64,000 nt of DNA from Alcanivorax nanhaiticus (GCF_000756665.1 NZ_ARXV01000005.1:1-64000); one strand, 5' to 3'; counted from the first letter of the stretch, positions 35,121-47,206 are shown. Numbers and translations: made by a program. Notes: generated by a model from the sequence alone, not told the origin.

Positions 35121-37058
35121 ATGTCCAACCCTATCGTTCACCCTGTTCCAGAAGCCTTCAAGGCGAACACCCTGATGGACCGCGACACTTATGATCGCCT
35201 GTATACACAGTCTATCAACGACCCGAATACCTTCTGGGCGGATCGTGCCAATGAATTTCTGGACTGGAAAACACCATGGGACACCGTCAGCGACTGGGAT
35301 TTTCACGAAGGCCGAGCCGCCTGGTTCAAGGGCGCCACACTGAACGTTTGCTACAACTGCGTGGACCGTCACCTGCCCGCACGTGCCAACCAGACCGCGA
35401 TTATCTGGGAAGGCGACGAACCGGATCAGGACAAGCACATCAGCTACCAGGAGCTATTCGAGGAAGTCAGCAAGTTTGGTAACGCCCTCAAGGCCCGTGG
35501 CGTCAAAAAAGGCGATCGTGTGGTGATCTATATGCCCATGATCCCTGAGGCAGCCTATGCCATGCTGGCCTGCGCCCGCATCGGCGCCATCCACTCTGTG
35601 GTGTTCGGCGGCTTCTCGCCTGAAGCCCTCAAGGATCGCATCAACGACGCCGGCGCCTGCGCAGTGATCACCGCTGATGAGGGCGTGCGTGGCGGCAAAA
35701 CCGTGCCCCTTAAAGTGAATGCCGATAAAGCAATGGATGGCATCGACAGCGTTCATACCTGCTTTACCGTCAAACGCACAGGCGCCGATGTTGCCTGGCA
35801 GGATGCGCGCGATGTCTGGTATCACGAGGCCGTGTCCGCAGCGTCTACCGACTGCGAGCCTGAGTGGGTAGAAGCCGAAGACCCTTTGTTCACCCTTTAC
35901 ACTTCCGGCTCCACCGGCAAGCCCAAAGGCGTGGTTCACACCACCGCGGGCTACCTGCTAAGCGCCGCCCTCACCCATAAATATGTGTTCGATTACCACG
36001 AAGGCGACATCTACTGGTGCACCGCTGATGTGGGGTGGATCACCGGGCACAGCTACATCGTCTACGGACCACTGGCCAATGGCGCCACCACCCTGATGTA
36101 TGAAGGGGTACCCACCTACCCGGATGCCTCCCGTTGCTGGCAGGTAGTGGACAAGCACAAGGTCAATATTTTCTACACCGCACCGACGGCTATTCGCGCC
36201 CTGATGGGCCTTGGCGACAGCCCTGTCACCGGCACCTCACGGGCCAGCCTGAAGCTGCTTGGCACCGTAGGTGAACCCATCAATCCGGAAGCCTGGGAGT
36301 GGTACTACAAGGTGGTGGGCGAGTCCCGCTGCCCCATCGTAGACACCTGGTGGCAAACGGAAACTGGCGCCATCATGATCGCCCCGCTTCCCGGTGCCGT
36401 GGATCTGAAACCCGGCTCCGCCACCCTGCCCATGTTCGGTATCGAACCCGTACTCATGGATCCTGACGGTAACGAACTGGAAGGCGCCACCTCCGGCAAC
36501 CTGGCCATCAAATCCAGCTGGCCAAGCCAGATCCGTACGGTATACGGTGACCACCAGCGCATGATCGACACCTACTTCAGTGCCTACAAAGGCTATTACT
36601 TCACCGGCGACGGCGCCCGTCGCGATGAAGACGGTTACTACTGGATCACCGGCCGGGTAGATGACGTGCTGAACGTTTCCGGTCACCGCCTCGGTACGGC
36701 GGAAATCGAGTCCGCGCTGGTACTGCATCCCAGCATTTCCGAAGCGGCTGTAGTCGGCTACCAGCACGACGTGAAGGGTCAGGGCATCTATGCCTATGTG
36801 TCTCTGATGGCGGGCAAGGAAGGCAGCGACGAATTGGTACAGGAACTGCGCGACATGGTGAACCAGGAGATCGGCCCCATCGCCAAGCCCGACCTGATCC
36901 ACTTCGCCCCCGGCCTGCCCAAAACCCGTTCCGGCAAGATCATGCGCCGCATCCTGCGCAAGATCGCCGCCAACGAGCTGGACAGCCTGGGCGACACCTC
37001 CACGCTGGCGGATCCCGGCGTGGTAGATCAGCTAATCGAGACGCGCTTGAACAAGTAA
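35121..37058 (+). CDS. acs: acetyl-CoA synthetase
   Basis: Activates acetate to acetyl-CoA through acetyl-AMP. 645 residues, near the E. coli 652. Visible are [11 protein letters not shown] (P-loop), [26 protein letters not shown] and the C-terminal [11 protein letters not shown] with the lysine that protein acetyltransferases modify. AAGGAGG six bases before the ATG at 35121 decides the start over upstream Met at 35064. Single-gene unit bounded by terminators. Confidence 0.97.
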   Translation: MSNPIVHPVPEAFKANTLMDRDTYDRLYTQSINDPNTFWADRANEFLDWKTPWDTVSDWDFHEGRAAWFKGATLNVCYNCVDRHLPARANQTAIIWEGDEPDQDKHISYQELFEEVSKFGNALKARGVKKGDRVVIYMPMIPEAAYAMLACARIGAIHSVVFGGFSPEALKDRINDAGACAVITADEGVRGGKTVPLKVNADKAMDGIDSVHTCFTVKRTGADVAWQDARDVWYHEAVSAASTDCEPEWVEAEDPLFTLYTSGSTGKPKGVVHTTAGYLLSAALTHKYVFDYHEGDIYWCTADVGWITGHSYIVYGPLANGATTLMYEGVPTYPDASRCWQVVDKHKVNIFYTAPTAIRALMGLGDSPVTGTSRASLKLLGTVGEPINPEAWEWYYKVVGESRCPIVDTWWQTETGAIMIAPLPGAVDLKPGSATLPMFGIEPVLMDPDGNELEGATSGNLAIKSSWPSQIRTVYGDHQRMIDTYFSAYKGYYFTGDGARRDEDGYYWITGRVDDVLNVSGHRLGTAEIESALVLHPSISEAAVVGYQHDVKGQGIYAYVSLMAGKEGSDELVQELRDMVNQEIGPIAKPDLIHFAPGLPKTRSGKIMRRILRKIAANELDSLGDTSTLADPGVVDQLIETRLNK

Positions 37059-37074
37059 CGTTCTTCAGCCAGAC

Positions 37075-37103
37075 AAAAACGGCGGCCACTGGCCGCCGTT
37101 TTT
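37075..37103 (+). terminator. intrinsic terminator of acs
   Basis: AAAAACGGCGGCC-ACT-GGCCGCCGTTTTT: a 13-bp near-perfect stem with a U tract, 17 bases after the acs stop. Confidence 0.93.
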
Positions 37104-37275
37104 ATTTGGCTTGCCATCATCAGAGCCTGTCATCACATCATCGTGACGACACTCCAACAACCTCACCAAATACAGAATCAGCAATCTCTTGCGCGCCTTC
37201 GAGCTAAAATATTACAGATTTATTTCACGGAAGCCCCATCCTCCACGCTCCATTTAAATTGCGTGAGGAATTCCA

Positions 37276-37587
37276 ATGAAAAAAATGATTTTGCTTGCCT
37301 CTATCGTTGCTGCCACCTCCCTGACAGGTTGCCAGGCGCCTTACTCTGGCGGTGTGGTCTACAACAACTTTCGCGCTCCTATCGATGTACGCGACAACGC
37401 CGGGGACTGCAGCAAACGTGGCGAAGCCAGCATGGTCAATGTGCTCAACATCCTGTCCTTTGGTGATGCTGGTGTCGCCGCAGCCAAAGAGCAGGCCGGC
37501 GTCACCAAGGTGACCAACGTGGACATGAACTTCCAAAGCCTGCTGGGCATCTTCGGCAAAACCACCACGGTGGTGTGCGGCGAGTAA
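37276..37587 (+). CDS. TRL-like small lipoprotein
   Basis: 103 residues. The signal peptide ends in the lipobox LTGC (Cys19). The remainder (DNAGDCSKRGEASMVNVLNILSFGDAGVAAAKEQAGV, split here for size only as a description of residues ~40-75) matches my recollection of the TRL (tRNA-associated locus) lipoprotein family: a GEA(S/C) block, GDAG..AAK and a hydrophobic ILGIFGK near the end. Function is unknown. Its own gap upstream (37104-37275) is AT-richer and may hold a promoter; it ends in a terminator shared with pnp. Confidence 0.75.
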   Translation: MKKMILLASIVAATSLTGCQAPYSGGVVYNNFRAPIDVRDNAGDCSKRGEASMVNVLNILSFGDAGVAAAKEQAGVTKVTNVDMNFQSLLGIFGKTTTVVCGE

Positions 37588-37611
37588 CTCTCCGCATAAA
37601 ACCCGCACAAC

Positions 37612-37641
37612 AAAAAAGGCCGGCAAATGCCGGCCTTTTTT
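37612..37641. terminator. bidirectional terminator between TRL-like gene and pnp
   Basis: AAAAAAGGCCGGC-AAAT-GCCGGCCTTTTTT is symmetric with U tracts on both strands and lies between two converging genes. Confidence 0.93.
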
Positions 37642-37664
37642 GTGCTTCGGATTACTGATCAGGA

Positions 37665-39758
37665 TCAGTCTTCCTTGGCTTCCTTCATGGACAGCTTGAT
37701 GCGGCCACGCTGGTCTACGTCGAGAACCTTAACCTTGATCAGGTCACCCTCGTTAACGTAGTCGGTCACTTTCTCCACACGCTCTTCAGCGATCTGGGAG
37801 ATGTGCAGCAGACCCTCAGTGCCCGGCATGATGGCAACAAAAGCGCCGAAATCGACAACGCGGGTTACCTTGCCTTCGTAGATCACGCCTACTTCAGCTT
37901 CTGCGGTGATCTCTTCAACGCGACGCACAGCTTCATCAGCCGCTTCTCGGGTGTCACCGTAGATCTTCACGCTGCCATCGTCTTCGATGTCGATGGTGCA
38001 ACCGGTCTCTTCGGTCAGAGCACGGATAGTCGCGCCGCCCTTACCGATCACGTCACGGATCTTGTCCGGGTTGATCTTCAGGGTCAGCAGGGTCGGAGCG
38101 TTCTCGGAGACCTGGGTACGGGAAGCACTGATCGCCTTGGACATTTCACCAAGGATGTGGAGACGACCGGCGTTAGCCTGTTCCAGCGCCTTCTCCATGA
38201 TCTCTTCGGTGATACCTTCGATCTTGATGTCCATCTGCAGAGCAGTCACACCACGAGCGGTACCGGCTACCTTAAAGTCCATGTCGCCCAGATGATCTTC
38301 ATCACCAAGGATGTCAGACAGTACCGCGAAGCGACCGTCTTCTTCCTTCACCAGACCCATGGCGATACCCGCCACCGGTGCAGTCAGGGGAACACCGGCA
38401 TCCATCAGCGCCATGGAAGTACCACATACGGACGCCATGGAAGAAGAACCGTTGGACTCAGTGATCTCGGATACCACACGGATGGTGTAGGGGAAGTCCT
38501 GCACGGTAGGCAGTACCGCCTGCACACCACGACGGGCCAGACGGCCGTGACCAATCTCACGACGCTTCGGAGAGCCGATCATGCCGGTCTCGCCTACGCA
38601 GTAAGGAGGGAAGTTGTAGTGCAGCATGAAGTGATCCTGACGGGATCCTTCCAGCGCGTCGATGAACTGGGCATCGCGCATGCCACCCAGGGTAGCGGCC
38701 ACAATGGCCTGGGTCTCACCACGGGTAAACAGGGCAGAACCGTGGGTCTTGGCCAGTGCACCAACCTGACAGTCGATGGCACGGACTGCGTCCAGGGCAC
38801 GACCGTCGATACGCGGCTTGCCAGATACCACGGCTTCGCGCACCACGTTCTTCTCGATCTTGCCGAACAGGTCTTTCACTTCACCGGCTTCCGGTGCACC
38901 TTCTTCGCCAGTGGCAAATTCAGCCACACAGGCATCACGCAGCTCGCCCACTTTGGCGTAACGAGCCATCTTCTCAGTGATGGTGTAGGCCTCGGCCAGC
39001 CCCGCTTCGAACTTGGCCTTGATGGCGTCTTTCAGTTCGGTGTTCACGGCCGGTGCAGTCCACTCCCAGGTCGGAGTGCCCACTTCGGCAGCAAACTCGC
39101 GAATGCCCTGAATCACCGGCTGCATTTCCATGTGGCCGAACAGTACCGCGCCCAGCATCTGGTCTTCAGACAGCTCTTTCGCTTCGGATTCCACCATCAA
39201 TACCGCAGGCTCGGTACCGGCAACCACCAGGTCCAGCGCAGACTCGGCCAGCTCGGCGTAGCTCGGGTTGAGGATGTACATGCCGTCCTTGAAGCCGACA
39301 CGGGCGGCACCGATCGGGCCGCTGAACGGGATACCGGAAATGGACAGAGCGGCGGAGGTACCGATCATGGCGGCGATATCCGGATCGTTTTCCTTGTCCA
39401 CGGACATCACGGTGGCCACAACCTGGACTTCATTCATGAAACCGTTGGGGAACAGCGGACGAATCGGGCGGTCAATCAGGCGGCAGGTCAGGGTCTCTTT
39501 CTCGGACGGACGACCTTCACGCTTCAGGAAGCCACCCGGGATACGGCCGGCAGCGTAGGTCTTTTCCTGATAGTTCACAGTCAGGGGGAAAAAGTTCTTG
39601 CTCGGATCAGCTTCTTTCTTGCCTACCACGGTTACCAGCACTTCGGTGGCACCGATGCGAACCATGACAGCAGCAGTCGCCTGGCGGGCGATCTGCCCGG
39701 TTTCCAGGATAACCGTGTCACGGCCGAACTGAATTTCTTTGGTGATTTTATTGAACAT
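37665..39758 (-). CDS. pnp: polyribonucleotide nucleotidyltransferase (PNPase)
   Basis: 3'-5' phosphorolytic exoribonuclease of the degradosome. 697 residues: two RNase PH-like halves ([14 protein letters not shown] in the first; the active [16 protein letters not shown] and [12 protein letters not shown] in the second), then KH ([18 protein letters not shown]) and S1 ([15 protein letters not shown]) RNA-binding domains. Follows rpsO as in E. coli. The leader has a hairpin CCCGGGC/GCCCGG at 39827-39845 that could be an RNase III site for autocontrol; that is inference from E. coli. Confidence 0.97.
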   Translation of the reverse strand: MFNKITKEIQFGRDTVILETGQIARQATAAVMVRIGATEVLVTVVGKKEADPSKNFFPLTVNYQEKTYAAGRIPGGFLKREGRPSEKETLTCRLIDRPIRPLFPNGFMNEVQVVATVMSVDKENDPDIAAMIGTSAALSISGIPFSGPIGAARVGFKDGMYILNPSYAELAESALDLVVAGTEPAVLMVESEAKELSEDQMLGAVLFGHMEMQPVIQGIREFAAEVGTPTWEWTAPAVNTELKDAIKAKFEAGLAEAYTITEKMARYAKVGELRDACVAEFATGEEGAPEAGEVKDLFGKIEKNVVREAVVSGKPRIDGRALDAVRAIDCQVGALAKTHGSALFTRGETQAIVAATLGGMRDAQFIDALEGSRQDHFMLHYNFPPYCVGETGMIGSPKRREIGHGRLARRGVQAVLPTVQDFPYTIRVVSEITESNGSSSMASVCGTSMALMDAGVPLTAPVAGIAMGLVKEEDGRFAVLSDILGDEDHLGDMDFKVAGTARGVTALQMDIKIEGITEEIMEKALEQANAGRLHILGEMSKAISASRTQVSENAPTLLTLKINPDKIRDVIGKGGATIRALTEETGCTIDIEDDGSVKIYGDTREAADEAVRRVEEITAEAEVGVIYEGKVTRVVDFGAFVAIMPGTEGLLHISQIAEERVEKVTDYVNEGDLIKVKVLDVDQRGRIKLSMKEAKED

Positions 39759-39980
39759 ATCTCGTCTCTTCTCTCTTCTTCACGACAATCTTCGAGGCCC
39801 GTGCCTCTGACAACATCTCTTCTTTGCCCGGGCATAATAGCCCGGCAACGCCATCAGCCCAACCGGTAATTGGCCGATGAGCCTGCGCGAGGCAACCTGC
39901 ATCCGATTCGTCGACCAAAACCGCAATCGCTCACCGGCAGGTACCCGCAGCGGCCAAAAAATCCGGCCGCCAGAAACAAC

Positions 39981-40004
39981 AAAAGCCCGGGGTTAACCGA
40001 GCTT
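39981..40004 (-). terminator. probable terminator between rpsO and pnp
   Basis: On the minus strand AAGCTCGG-TTAA-CCCCGGGCTTTTGTTGTTT forms an imperfect GC stem with a T-rich tail about 25 bases after rpsO. Partial read-through into pnp would be expected from the E. coli case. Confidence 0.65.
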
Positions 40005-40031
40005 CTGTTGCTGTTACCTCAGACCCGCATC

Positions 40032-40301
40032 TTAACGACGCAGACCCAGCTTCTCGATCAGCTGCAGGTAACGGGTGCGGTCTTTCTTGGCCAGGTAGTC
40101 CAGCAGCTTACGACGCTGGTTTACCATGCGGATCAGGCCGCGACGGCTGTGGTGATCCTTCTTGTGGTCCTTGAAGTGACCTTGCAGACCATTAATGTTG
40201 GCGGTCAGCAGGGCAACCTGCACTTCCGGGGAACCGGTATCGCCTTCTTTCTGGCCGTGCTCTTTCAGGATCTCAGCTTTAACTTCAGCGCTCAACGCCA
40301 T
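40032..40301 (-). CDS. rpsO: 30S ribosomal protein S15
   Basis: 89 residues with [15 protein letters not shown] and the C-terminal [16 protein letters not shown] of S15. It binds 16S rRNA centrally and in E. coli represses its own mRNA. GGAGAAAT upstream decides the ATG at 40301; the frame upstream has no homology. Confidence 0.98.
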   Translation of the reverse strand: MALSAEVKAEILKEHGQKEGDTGSPEVQVALLTANINGLQGHFKDHKKDHHSRRGLIRMVNQRRKLLDYLAKKDRTRYLQLIEKLGLRR

Positions 40302-40394
40302 GATATTTCTCCAATATGCACAATGAATGTCACGGCCAGCCATGCATATTTATAGCTGCCGTCGTTACTTCCAATCCGGCTGCCCAGGGGCAAC

Positions 40395-41312
40395 TCAGTT
40401 TGAAACCAGTCGACGCGGCGCGATTCGCCCGTCTTCCAACACCTCACCAACGCCAAGGAACTTGCCGCTGGAGGCCTCATAAACACTGACCCAGCCGTCC
40501 GCAGGACGGTCTGAAGCCATCACCGGCTGACCCTGCTGAATGTAATAGGCAGCATTGTCACCCAGTTCAACGCGCGGCCAGTCTGCCACGCTGGTAGATA
40601 AAGGCAAGAGCAGTTCGTCGATTGCCTCGAACCCGCCCTCGGCCTTGATATTGCCCAGTTCTTCCAGGGTCAGCATCTTCTCGGCCGGGTAAGGGCCAGC
40701 CGACAGACGGCGCAGCACGGTCACATGGCCGCCGCAACCCAGCTTTTCACCGGTGTCTTCCACCAGCGAACGCACATAGGTGCCCTTGGAGCAGTCCACC
40801 TCGAATTCCAGCTCATCGCCTTCGATGCGCAGGATACGGATGTCATAAATGGTCACCGCGCGCGGCTTGCGCTCCACCGTCTTGCCCTCACGGGCCAGCT
40901 TGTAGAGCGGCACACCTTCATGCTTGATGGCCGAATACATGCTCGGGATCTGCTCGATATCGCCAACAAAGGACATTAGCGCATCTTCAATCTCGGCGGC
41001 CGAGGCTGTCACTTCGGTGGTATTGACCACCTCACCGTCAGCATCTCCGGTTTCGGTGGTCACGCCCAGCTTGGCGGTCACCCGGTAGCTCTTGTCCGAT
41101 TCCAGCAAGAACTGGCTGAACTTTGTGGCCTCACCAAAACAAATCGGCAGCATACCGGTGGCCAAGGGGTCCAGGCTGCCAGTGTGACCGGCCTTGGCCG
41201 CGGCAAACATTTTCTTGGCCATCTGCAGGGCGCCATTACTGCTCACGCCACCAACCTTATCCAGCAACAGAATGCCGTTGAGATCACGGCCGCGAGGACG
41301 ACGTTTTGCCAC
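40395..41312 (-). CDS. truB: tRNA pseudouridine-55 synthase
   Basis: Makes pseudouridine 55 in the T loop of nearly all tRNAs. 305 residues with catalytic Asp48 in GHTGSLDPLATG and the DKSYRVTAKLG and GTYVRSLVEDTG blocks; a C-terminal PUA-like domain is present. Part of the rbfA-truB-rpsO order, 48 bases after rbfA. Confidence 0.97.
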   Translation of the reverse strand: MAKRRPRGRDLNGILLLDKVGGVSSNGALQMAKKMFAAAKAGHTGSLDPLATGMLPICFGEATKFSQFLLESDKSYRVTAKLGVTTETGDADGEVVNTTEVTASAAEIEDALMSFVGDIEQIPSMYSAIKHEGVPLYKLAREGKTVERKPRAVTIYDIRILRIEGDELEFEVDCSKGTYVRSLVEDTGEKLGCGGHVTVLRRLSAGPYPAEKMLTLEELGNIKAEGGFEAIDELLLPLSTSVADWPRVELGDNAAYYIQQGQPVMASDRPADGWVSVYEASSGKFLGVGEVLEDGRIAPRRLVSN

Positions 41313-41360
41313 CTGGGTACTCTCCGATTCTGCCGTAAATTCTGTGTAGATACTGCCCGG

Positions 41361-41771
41361 TTAGTCCTGCTCGGGCTCGTCGCTATCCAGACCCAGCTCC
41401 CGATCTTCTGCGCGGGCATCGTCAATCAGACGAGAGATTTCCGCAGCATGCTCCGGGGTGGTGTCATAGTGGAAACGCAATTTGGGGGTGGTGCGGGTGT
41501 TCAGGCTCTGGGCCAGGCTGCTACGCAGAAAGCCAGCGGCTTTCTCCAGCACGACTTCCGCCTCGGCACCTTCTTCCTCGCCCTTGCCAAGCAAGGTGAA
41601 ATACACTTCCGCGTAGGACAGATCACGAGATACGGTCACGTCCTGGATGGTGGCCAGATTGACCCGCGGGTCTTTCATCTCAAACTGCAGCAGACGGGAC
41701 AGCTCACGCTGGATCTGGTCAGCAATCCGGTCTGTGCGGTTAAAGCCCTGCGGGCGACGATGACGACTCAT
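41361..41771 (-). CDS. rbfA: ribosome-binding factor A
   Basis: 30S maturation and cold-shock factor. 136 residues with a KH-like fold (RIADQIQRELSRLLQFEMKDPR) and an acidic C-terminal tail. Located 24 bases after infB. Confidence 0.96.
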   Translation of the reverse strand: MSRHRRPQGFNRTDRIADQIQRELSRLLQFEMKDPRVNLATIQDVTVSRDLSYAEVYFTLLGKGEEEGAEAEVVLEKAAGFLRSSLAQSLNTRTTPKLRFHYDTTPEHAAEISRLIDDARAEDRELGLDSDEPEQD

Positions 41772-41795
41772 GGGTAATCCGGCTGGGCACGCCCC

Positions 41796-44483
41796 TTACA
41801 GGGAGCGCGCCACCTCCTTCACTTCGAAGACTTCGATCTTGTCGCCTTCTTTCACGTCGTTGTAGCTCTTCACGGCGATACCACATTCCATGCCGTTGCG
41901 AACTTCCGCCACGTCGTCCTTGAAACGACGCAGGGATTCCAGTTCGCCTTCGAAGACCACCACATCGTCGCGCAGAACGCGGATCGGGCGATTGCGGTAC
42001 AGGGTACCTTCGATAACCATACAGCCGGCCACGGCACCGAACTTGGAAGAACGGAACACGTCGCGCACTTGGGCGGTACCGAGGATCTCTTCGCGCTTCT
42101 CCGGTGCCAGCAGACCGCTCATGGCCTGCTTCACATCGTCGATCAGCTCGTAGATCACGCTGTAGTAGCGCAGGTCAATACCTTCCTGTTCGCACAGCTT
42201 CTTGGCCTTGGAATCGGCACGGACGTTGAAGCCCAGCAGCACCGCTTCACTGGTCATGGCCAGGTTGACGTCGGACTCGTTGATGGCGCCCACACCCACG
42301 GATACCAGATTCACCTTCACTTCTTCAGTACCCAGATCGTTCAGGGCACCAGTGAGCGCTTCCAGGGAACCGCGCACGTCGGTCTTCAGCACGATGTTCA
42401 CGGTGCTGGCTTCGGCGCTGCCCATGTTGGCAAACAGGTTTTCCAGCTTGGAAGCCTGCTGACGCTTGAGCTTCACATCGCGATCGCGATCCTGACGGAA
42501 CTCGGCCACTTCGCGGGCCTTGCGCTCATCGGACACCACCTGAACCTGCTCACCGGCTTCCGGTGCACCATCCAGACCCAGCACTTCCACCGGAATGGAC
42601 GGGCCGGCCGTGTTGATCGGCTTGCCGTTCTCGTCAATCATGGCCCGCACGCGACCAAAGTGGGCACCAGCCAGCAGCATGTCACCGACATTCAGCTCAC
42701 CACCCTGAATCAGGATGGACGCCACGGTACCGCGGCCTTTCTCGATACGGGATTCGATCACCACACCGGTAGCCGGGCCAGTGGCCGGCGCGGTCAGCTC
42801 CAGCAGTTCAGCCTGCACCAGGATGGAGTCGAGCAGTTCGTCGACACCCTGGCCGGAATGCGCAGAGACATTGATGAACTGATAGTCACCGCCCCACTCT
42901 TCCGGAATCACTTCCTTGGCTGCCAGCTCGGTACGCACCCGATCCGGGTCCGCAGCCTCTTTATCAATCTTGTTCACCGCGATAATGATCGGCACACCGG
43001 ACGCCTTGGCGTGGTTAATCGCCTCTTCGGTCTGCGGCATCATGCCGTCATCGGCAGCGACTACGATCACCACGATATCGGTCGCCTTGGCACCACGAGC
43101 CCGCATGGCGGTAAAGGCGGCGTGGCCAGGAGTATCGAGGAAGGTGATCATGCCTTTCTCGTGCTCTACATGGTACGCACCGATGTGCTGGGTAATACCA
43201 CCCGCTTCACCCGCAGCCACCTTGGCTTTACGGATATAATCCAGCAGGGAGGTTTTACCGTGGTCAACGTGACCCATGATGGTCACCACCGGAGCACGAT
43301 CAGACAGCTCTGCGCCATCACGGTTAACCATGGTCGCCAGGTGATCTTCCAGCACCTCTTCCTCGCCCTTGCCGGCAACGGCCTTGTGGCCCATTTCTTC
43401 TACCAGCAGGATGGCGGTTTCCTGGTCGATCAGCTGATTCACGGTCGCCATTTCACCCATCTTCATGAGTGACTTGATCAGCTCTTTGGACTTGATGTTC
43501 AGGCGCTGAGCCAGATCACCCACGGTGATGCTTTCCGGCACCTCAACTTCCATAATTTTCTTCTCGGTCGGGGCTTTAAAGCCGTGAGCCTTGTTCATGG
43601 AGCTCTTCATCTGTCCATGAGCCACACCGGCCGCTTTCGGCTTGCGACGACGACGACGGGATTGACGCTCCTCACGCTGATAGCTGGCTTCCTGAGCCGC
43701 CACCACGATGGAAGAGCCATCATCCACTTCCTCTTCTTTCTTCTCTGGCTGGTCGCCACGCTTTTCCAGCTCAGCAGCGATACGCGCTGCTTCTTCAGCA
43801 GTACGACGGGCCGCTTCTTCTTCTGCCTTCTTGCGCGCTTCGGCTTCCTGCTTGCGCTTGGCTTCTTCTGCCTCACGCTGCTTTTTCTCTTCCTCTTCGC
43901 GCTTGGCCTTTTCTTCCGGCGTTTCTTCTTTGGCCGGCTTCTTGGCGGTGGCGGTCTTGGGCACCGCTACACGCTTGGCTTTCTCTTCTGCCGCCTTTTC
44001 TTCAGCAACCTTGCGGTCTGCCTCGGCAGCAGCCTTGGCCTCTTCCTCTTTCTTGCGAGCCGCTTCTTCTTCCGCCTGACGCTTAACGGCTTCTTCCGCT
44101 TCGCGTTTTTCCTGCTCGGCTTTCAGCGCTGCCTCTTCGGCCGCCTTGCGCTCTGCCTCTTCACGCTCCTCGGCTTCCAGCACTTCACGCTTCACGTACG
44201 TACGCTTCTTGCGCACCTCTACGTTAACGGTCTTGGCCTTGCCGGCTGCACCAGTAGTCTTGATGGTGCTGGTGGACTTGCGCTTGAGGGTAATCTTTTT
44301 GGCATCGTCAGCTTTGGCACCATGAGACTTGCGCAGGTGAGCCAGCAGTTGCTGTTTCTGCTCACCGGAGACCTCTTCGCTGGCGTCGCCATGAGGCAAA
44401 CCCGCTTCTTTCATCTGAGAAAGCAGCTTCTCAACGGGCATACCTACTGTTTCGGCCAGTTTCTTTACGGTCGTTTCTGCCAT
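41796..44483 (-). CDS. infB: translation initiation factor IF-2
   Basis: GTPase that places fMet-tRNA on the 30S subunit. 895 residues: an N-terminal IF2-assoc domain, a long Lys/Glu/Ala-rich charged region (about 85-290), then the G domain ([26 protein letters not shown]) and the C-terminal fMet-binding domains. The start is the ATG at 44483 ([13 protein letters not shown]); upstream in-frame residues to 44528 lack homology. Internal starts for short IF2 forms are possible but not visible. Confidence 0.97.
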   Translation of the reverse strand: MAETTVKKLAETVGMPVEKLLSQMKEAGLPHGDASEEVSGEQKQQLLAHLRKSHGAKADDAKKITLKRKSTSTIKTTGAAGKAKTVNVEVRKKRTYVKREVLEAEEREEAERKAAEEAALKAEQEKREAEEAVKRQAEEEAARKKEEEAKAAAEADRKVAEEKAAEEKAKRVAVPKTATAKKPAKEETPEEKAKREEEEKKQREAEEAKRKQEAEARKKAEEEAARRTAEEAARIAAELEKRGDQPEKKEEEVDDGSSIVVAAQEASYQREERQSRRRRRKPKAAGVAHGQMKSSMNKAHGFKAPTEKKIMEVEVPESITVGDLAQRLNIKSKELIKSLMKMGEMATVNQLIDQETAILLVEEMGHKAVAGKGEEEVLEDHLATMVNRDGAELSDRAPVVTIMGHVDHGKTSLLDYIRKAKVAAGEAGGITQHIGAYHVEHEKGMITFLDTPGHAAFTAMRARGAKATDIVVIVVAADDGMMPQTEEAINHAKASGVPIIIAVNKIDKEAADPDRVRTELAAKEVIPEEWGGDYQFINVSAHSGQGVDELLDSILVQAELLELTAPATGPATGVVIESRIEKGRGTVASILIQGGELNVGDMLLAGAHFGRVRAMIDENGKPINTAGPSIPVEVLGLDGAPEAGEQVQVVSDERKAREVAEFRQDRDRDVKLKRQQASKLENLFANMGSAEASTVNIVLKTDVRGSLEALTGALNDLGTEEVKVNLVSVGVGAINESDVNLAMTSEAVLLGFNVRADSKAKKLCEQEGIDLRYYSVIYELIDDVKQAMSGLLAPEKREEILGTAQVRDVFRSSKFGAVAGCMVIEGTLYRNRPIRVLRDDVVVFEGELESLRRFKDDVAEVRNGMECGIAVKSYNDVKEGDKIEVFEVKEVARSL

Positions 44484-44716
44484 GTCAGCAACACTCTCCT
44501 GTCCGCGTCTCTTGCAGGCTATGGTCATAGCCTGGGCCTCCCGCCATTGCGGTTGGCCACTTTAGCCAGCGACGAGCCGGCCACGCTGTCTGTCATCATT
44601 TCAGCCAAAGCCAAAATGCCGGAAAAGGGCAGATGCTGCCCTTCCCATACACTGCAGGAAATCTGCAGTACTTCAGTGGGTACCTGCGAAGACGAACCCG
44701 CCCAAATAAACGGCGG

Positions 44717-46219
44717 TTATTCTCCGTCTTCGTTTTCGAACCAGGGCGCACGGGCAGTCATAATCAACTGGGCTGCACGCTCTTCGTTCATACCTTCAAT
44801 TTCCAGCAGGTCATCCACCGCCTGTTCGGCCAGGTCTTCCATGGTGGCAATACCACGGGAAGCCAGCTCCACAGCCAGATCACGATCCATGCCTTCCATA
44901 GTCAGAAGGTCTTCCGCAGGCTCTGCGTTTTCAAACTTCTCTTCGGAAACCAGCGCCTTGGTCAACAATACGTCCTTGGCGCGCTGACGCAGGGCTTCAA
45001 CGATGTCTTCATCAAAACCGTCGATCGCCAGCATTTCCTCTTCCGGTACGTAGGCCACTTCTTCCAGCGTGGAGAAGCCTTCCTCGACCAGAACACCTGC
45101 CACATCCTCGTCCACGTCCAGTTCGTTCATGAACGTTTCCAGAGCCTGGGCAGCTTCTTCCTGTTGCTTGTTCTCGGCGTCGTCCAGGGTCATTACATTC
45201 AGTTCCCAGCCGGTCAGCTCGGAAGCAAGGCGAATGTTCTGACCGCTGCGGCCAATGGCCTGCGCCAGGGCAGACTCATCTTCAACAGCGATATCCATGG
45301 CGTGGCTTTCTTCATCCATCACAATGGACGCCACTTCCGCCGGCTGCATGGCGTTGATCACCAGCTGGGCAGGATTGTCATCCCACAGCACGATGTCGAT
45401 ACGCTCGCCGGCCAACTCGTTGGACACCGCCTGGACACGCGCACCGCGCATACCCACACAAGCACCCACCGGATCGATACGCTGATCATTGGTCTTCACT
45501 GCGATCTTGGCGCGGGAACCCGGATCGCGGGCAGCGCCCTTGATCTCGATCAGTTCTTCACCGATTTCCGGCACTTCAATCTTGAACAGCTCGATCAGCA
45601 TTTCCGGGCAGGCGCGGCTGGCAAACAGCTGCGGACCACGGTTCTCTTCGTTCACGCCCAACAGGTAGGCGCGAATGCGATCGTTCTGGCGCACCGCTTC
45701 ACGCGGAATCATATGCTCGCGAGTGATCAGGGCCTCGGCATTGCCGCCCAGATCCAGCACGATGGAGTCACGGTTGGCCTTCTTGACCGTACCGCTGACC
45801 AGATCGCCGATGCGATCACGATATTCTTCAATGATTTGACGGCGTTCGGCTTCGCGCACCTTCTGCACGATAACCTGCTTGGCAGTTTGCGCAGCGATAC
45901 GACCAAAGGCTTCGGATTCGATTTCCTCTTCCCAGGTGTCACCAATCTGCAGCGAGGTGTCCTGCTCATGAGCCTCGTCCAGAGTCAGCTGCTTGCCGAA
46001 CTCATAGAGGTCTTCATCAGGCACCACATGCCAGACACGGAAAGTACGGGAATCGCCGGACACACGATCGATGTCCACGCGGATCTCCACGTCTTCTTCC
46101 TTAAAACGCTTTTTCGTAGCAGCAGCCAAGGCCAGCTCGATGGCCTCGAAGATTACATCGCGGCTGACGCCTTTTTCGTTTGATACCGTTTCCGCTACCA
46201 GCAGGATCTCTTTGTTCAT
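44717..46219 (-). CDS. nusA: transcription termination/antitermination factor NusA
   Basis: Binds RNA polymerase and modulates pausing and termination. 500 residues: N-terminal domain, S1, two KH domains ([20 protein letters not shown]) and two acidic C-terminal repeats ([16 protein letters not shown] and [16 protein letters not shown]). The two repeats indicate the gammaproteobacterial form with an alpha-CTD-binding tail. It lies 39 bases after rimP; the 233-base gap to infB contains hairpins such as ACTGCAG-GAAAT-CTGCAGT but no gene. Confidence 0.97.
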   Translation of the reverse strand: MNKEILLVAETVSNEKGVSRDVIFEAIELALAAATKKRFKEEDVEIRVDIDRVSGDSRTFRVWHVVPDEDLYEFGKQLTLDEAHEQDTSLQIGDTWEEEIESEAFGRIAAQTAKQVIVQKVREAERRQIIEEYRDRIGDLVSGTVKKANRDSIVLDLGGNAEALITREHMIPREAVRQNDRIRAYLLGVNEENRGPQLFASRACPEMLIELFKIEVPEIGEELIEIKGAARDPGSRAKIAVKTNDQRIDPVGACVGMRGARVQAVSNELAGERIDIVLWDDNPAQLVINAMQPAEVASIVMDEESHAMDIAVEDESALAQAIGRSGQNIRLASELTGWELNVMTLDDAENKQQEEAAQALETFMNELDVDEDVAGVLVEEGFSTLEEVAYVPEEEMLAIDGFDEDIVEALRQRAKDVLLTKALVSEEKFENAEPAEDLLTMEGMDRDLAVELASRGIATMEDLAEQAVDDLLEIEGMNEERAAQLIMTARAPWFENEDGE

Positions 46220-46258
46220 GGCCAGGCCTTTACAAAGACAAAGTTTTCCAGGGCGTGC

Positions 46259-46714
46259 TCAGTCGAAGCGAGGCTGCAACCGGGCACGATCTACCTGACT
46301 GTAAGGAATACGCAGGGTTTCGCCATCCAGCTCTACCACTAGCGTTTCGCCGTCTACGGCCACAATGGCCGCCGTCATTTTACGCTTGCCGGACACCGGT
46401 GCCAGCAACTTCAGCTGTACATCTTCACCGATGTAATCGACATATTGCGTAATTTCAAACATGGGACGATCCATCCCCGGAGAGGAGACTTCCAGGTTGT
46501 ACTCACCCGGAATCGGATCTTCCACATCCAGCACGCCGCTGATCTCGTGACTCACCGCCGCGCAATTATCTACCGTAATACCGTCAGCATGGTCGATAAA
46601 CACACGCAAAACGGCCCCGCGCCCCTGAAGGTATTCCAACCCCCAAAGCACGAAGCCCAGATCTTCCACTACCGGAGCCAACAGCTCCGTTAATTGCTCT
46701 ACGCGTTTCGACAT
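46259..46714 (-). CDS. rimP: ribosome maturation factor RimP
   Basis: Needed for 30S maturation. 151 residues with the family block RVFIDHADGITVDNCAAVSHEISGVLD in residues ~40-65 and SSPGMDRPM. First gene of the leftward rimP-nusA-infB-rbfA-truB-rpsO-pnp run, separated from the tRNA genes by a terminator, so it should have its own promoter in 46715-46853. Confidence 0.96.
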   Translation of the reverse strand: MSKRVEQLTELLAPVVEDLGFVLWGLEYLQGRGAVLRVFIDHADGITVDNCAAVSHEISGVLDVEDPIPGEYNLEVSSPGMDRPMFEITQYVDYIGEDVQLKLLAPVSGKRKMTAAIVAVDGETLVVELDGETLRIPYSQVDRARLQPRFD

Positions 46715-46853
46715 ACCATTCCGACATTACGCCTGAAACCATGACTTCATCGTTTCAGGCACAAACAAAAAATGGGCCTGGAGACATCACAGGCGACCGC
46801 AACGAAAACATGCAATCGACCGCACATCCACCGCCCATTCCACTGTCGCGGAT

Positions 46854-46885
46854 AACAAAAAGCCCCTGCTAGAGGGGCTTTTTGT
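46854..46885 (-). terminator. terminator of the tRNA-fMet transcript
   Basis: AGCCCCT-GCTAG-AGGGGCT followed by TTTTTGTT on the minus strand (also U-rich on the plus strand), 35 bases downstream of tRNA-fMet. Confidence 0.9.
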
Positions 46886-46919
46886 CCGCTTTAAGCCAAC
46901 CGTAGCTGACTCTTCTAAG

Positions 46920-46996
<77 letters not shown>

Positions 46997-47106
46997 ATAA
47001 ACCTTGTGCCCTTTAAAGCCCTCTGCACCGGGCTGCTGATTCAGGAAACCTGAATCAATGATTGCAGCATCTTGCCCCTGCAATCACCTCAAATCCGAGA
47101 GCGCAA

Positions 47107-47135
47107 ATACTACTTACGAGACGTTACGCTGTCAA
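47107..47135 (-). promoter_or_regulatory. sigma70 promoter of tRNA-fMet
   Basis: On the minus strand TTGACA (47130-47135), a 17-base spacer and TAGTAT (47107-47112), about 110 bases before the tRNA. Upstream A/T tracts at 47144-47160 resemble an UP element. Confidence 0.82.
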
Positions 47136-47173
47136 GACAACTTCAAAAAAAGGTTATATTTTTCGAAGTCTTA

Positions 47174-47206
47174 GCATCAGGAAAAGCCGCTTAACCTGAT
47201 GCTTTT
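47174..47206 (+). terminator. rightward terminator-like hairpin between the two tRNA genes
   Basis: GCATCAGG and CCTGATGC flank 13 bases, and TTTTTT follows on the plus strand. No rightward gene precedes it, so it may stop antisense transcription or serve as the 3' end of the leftward tRNA-Leu RNA, although the minus side lacks a U run. Confidence 0.45.
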
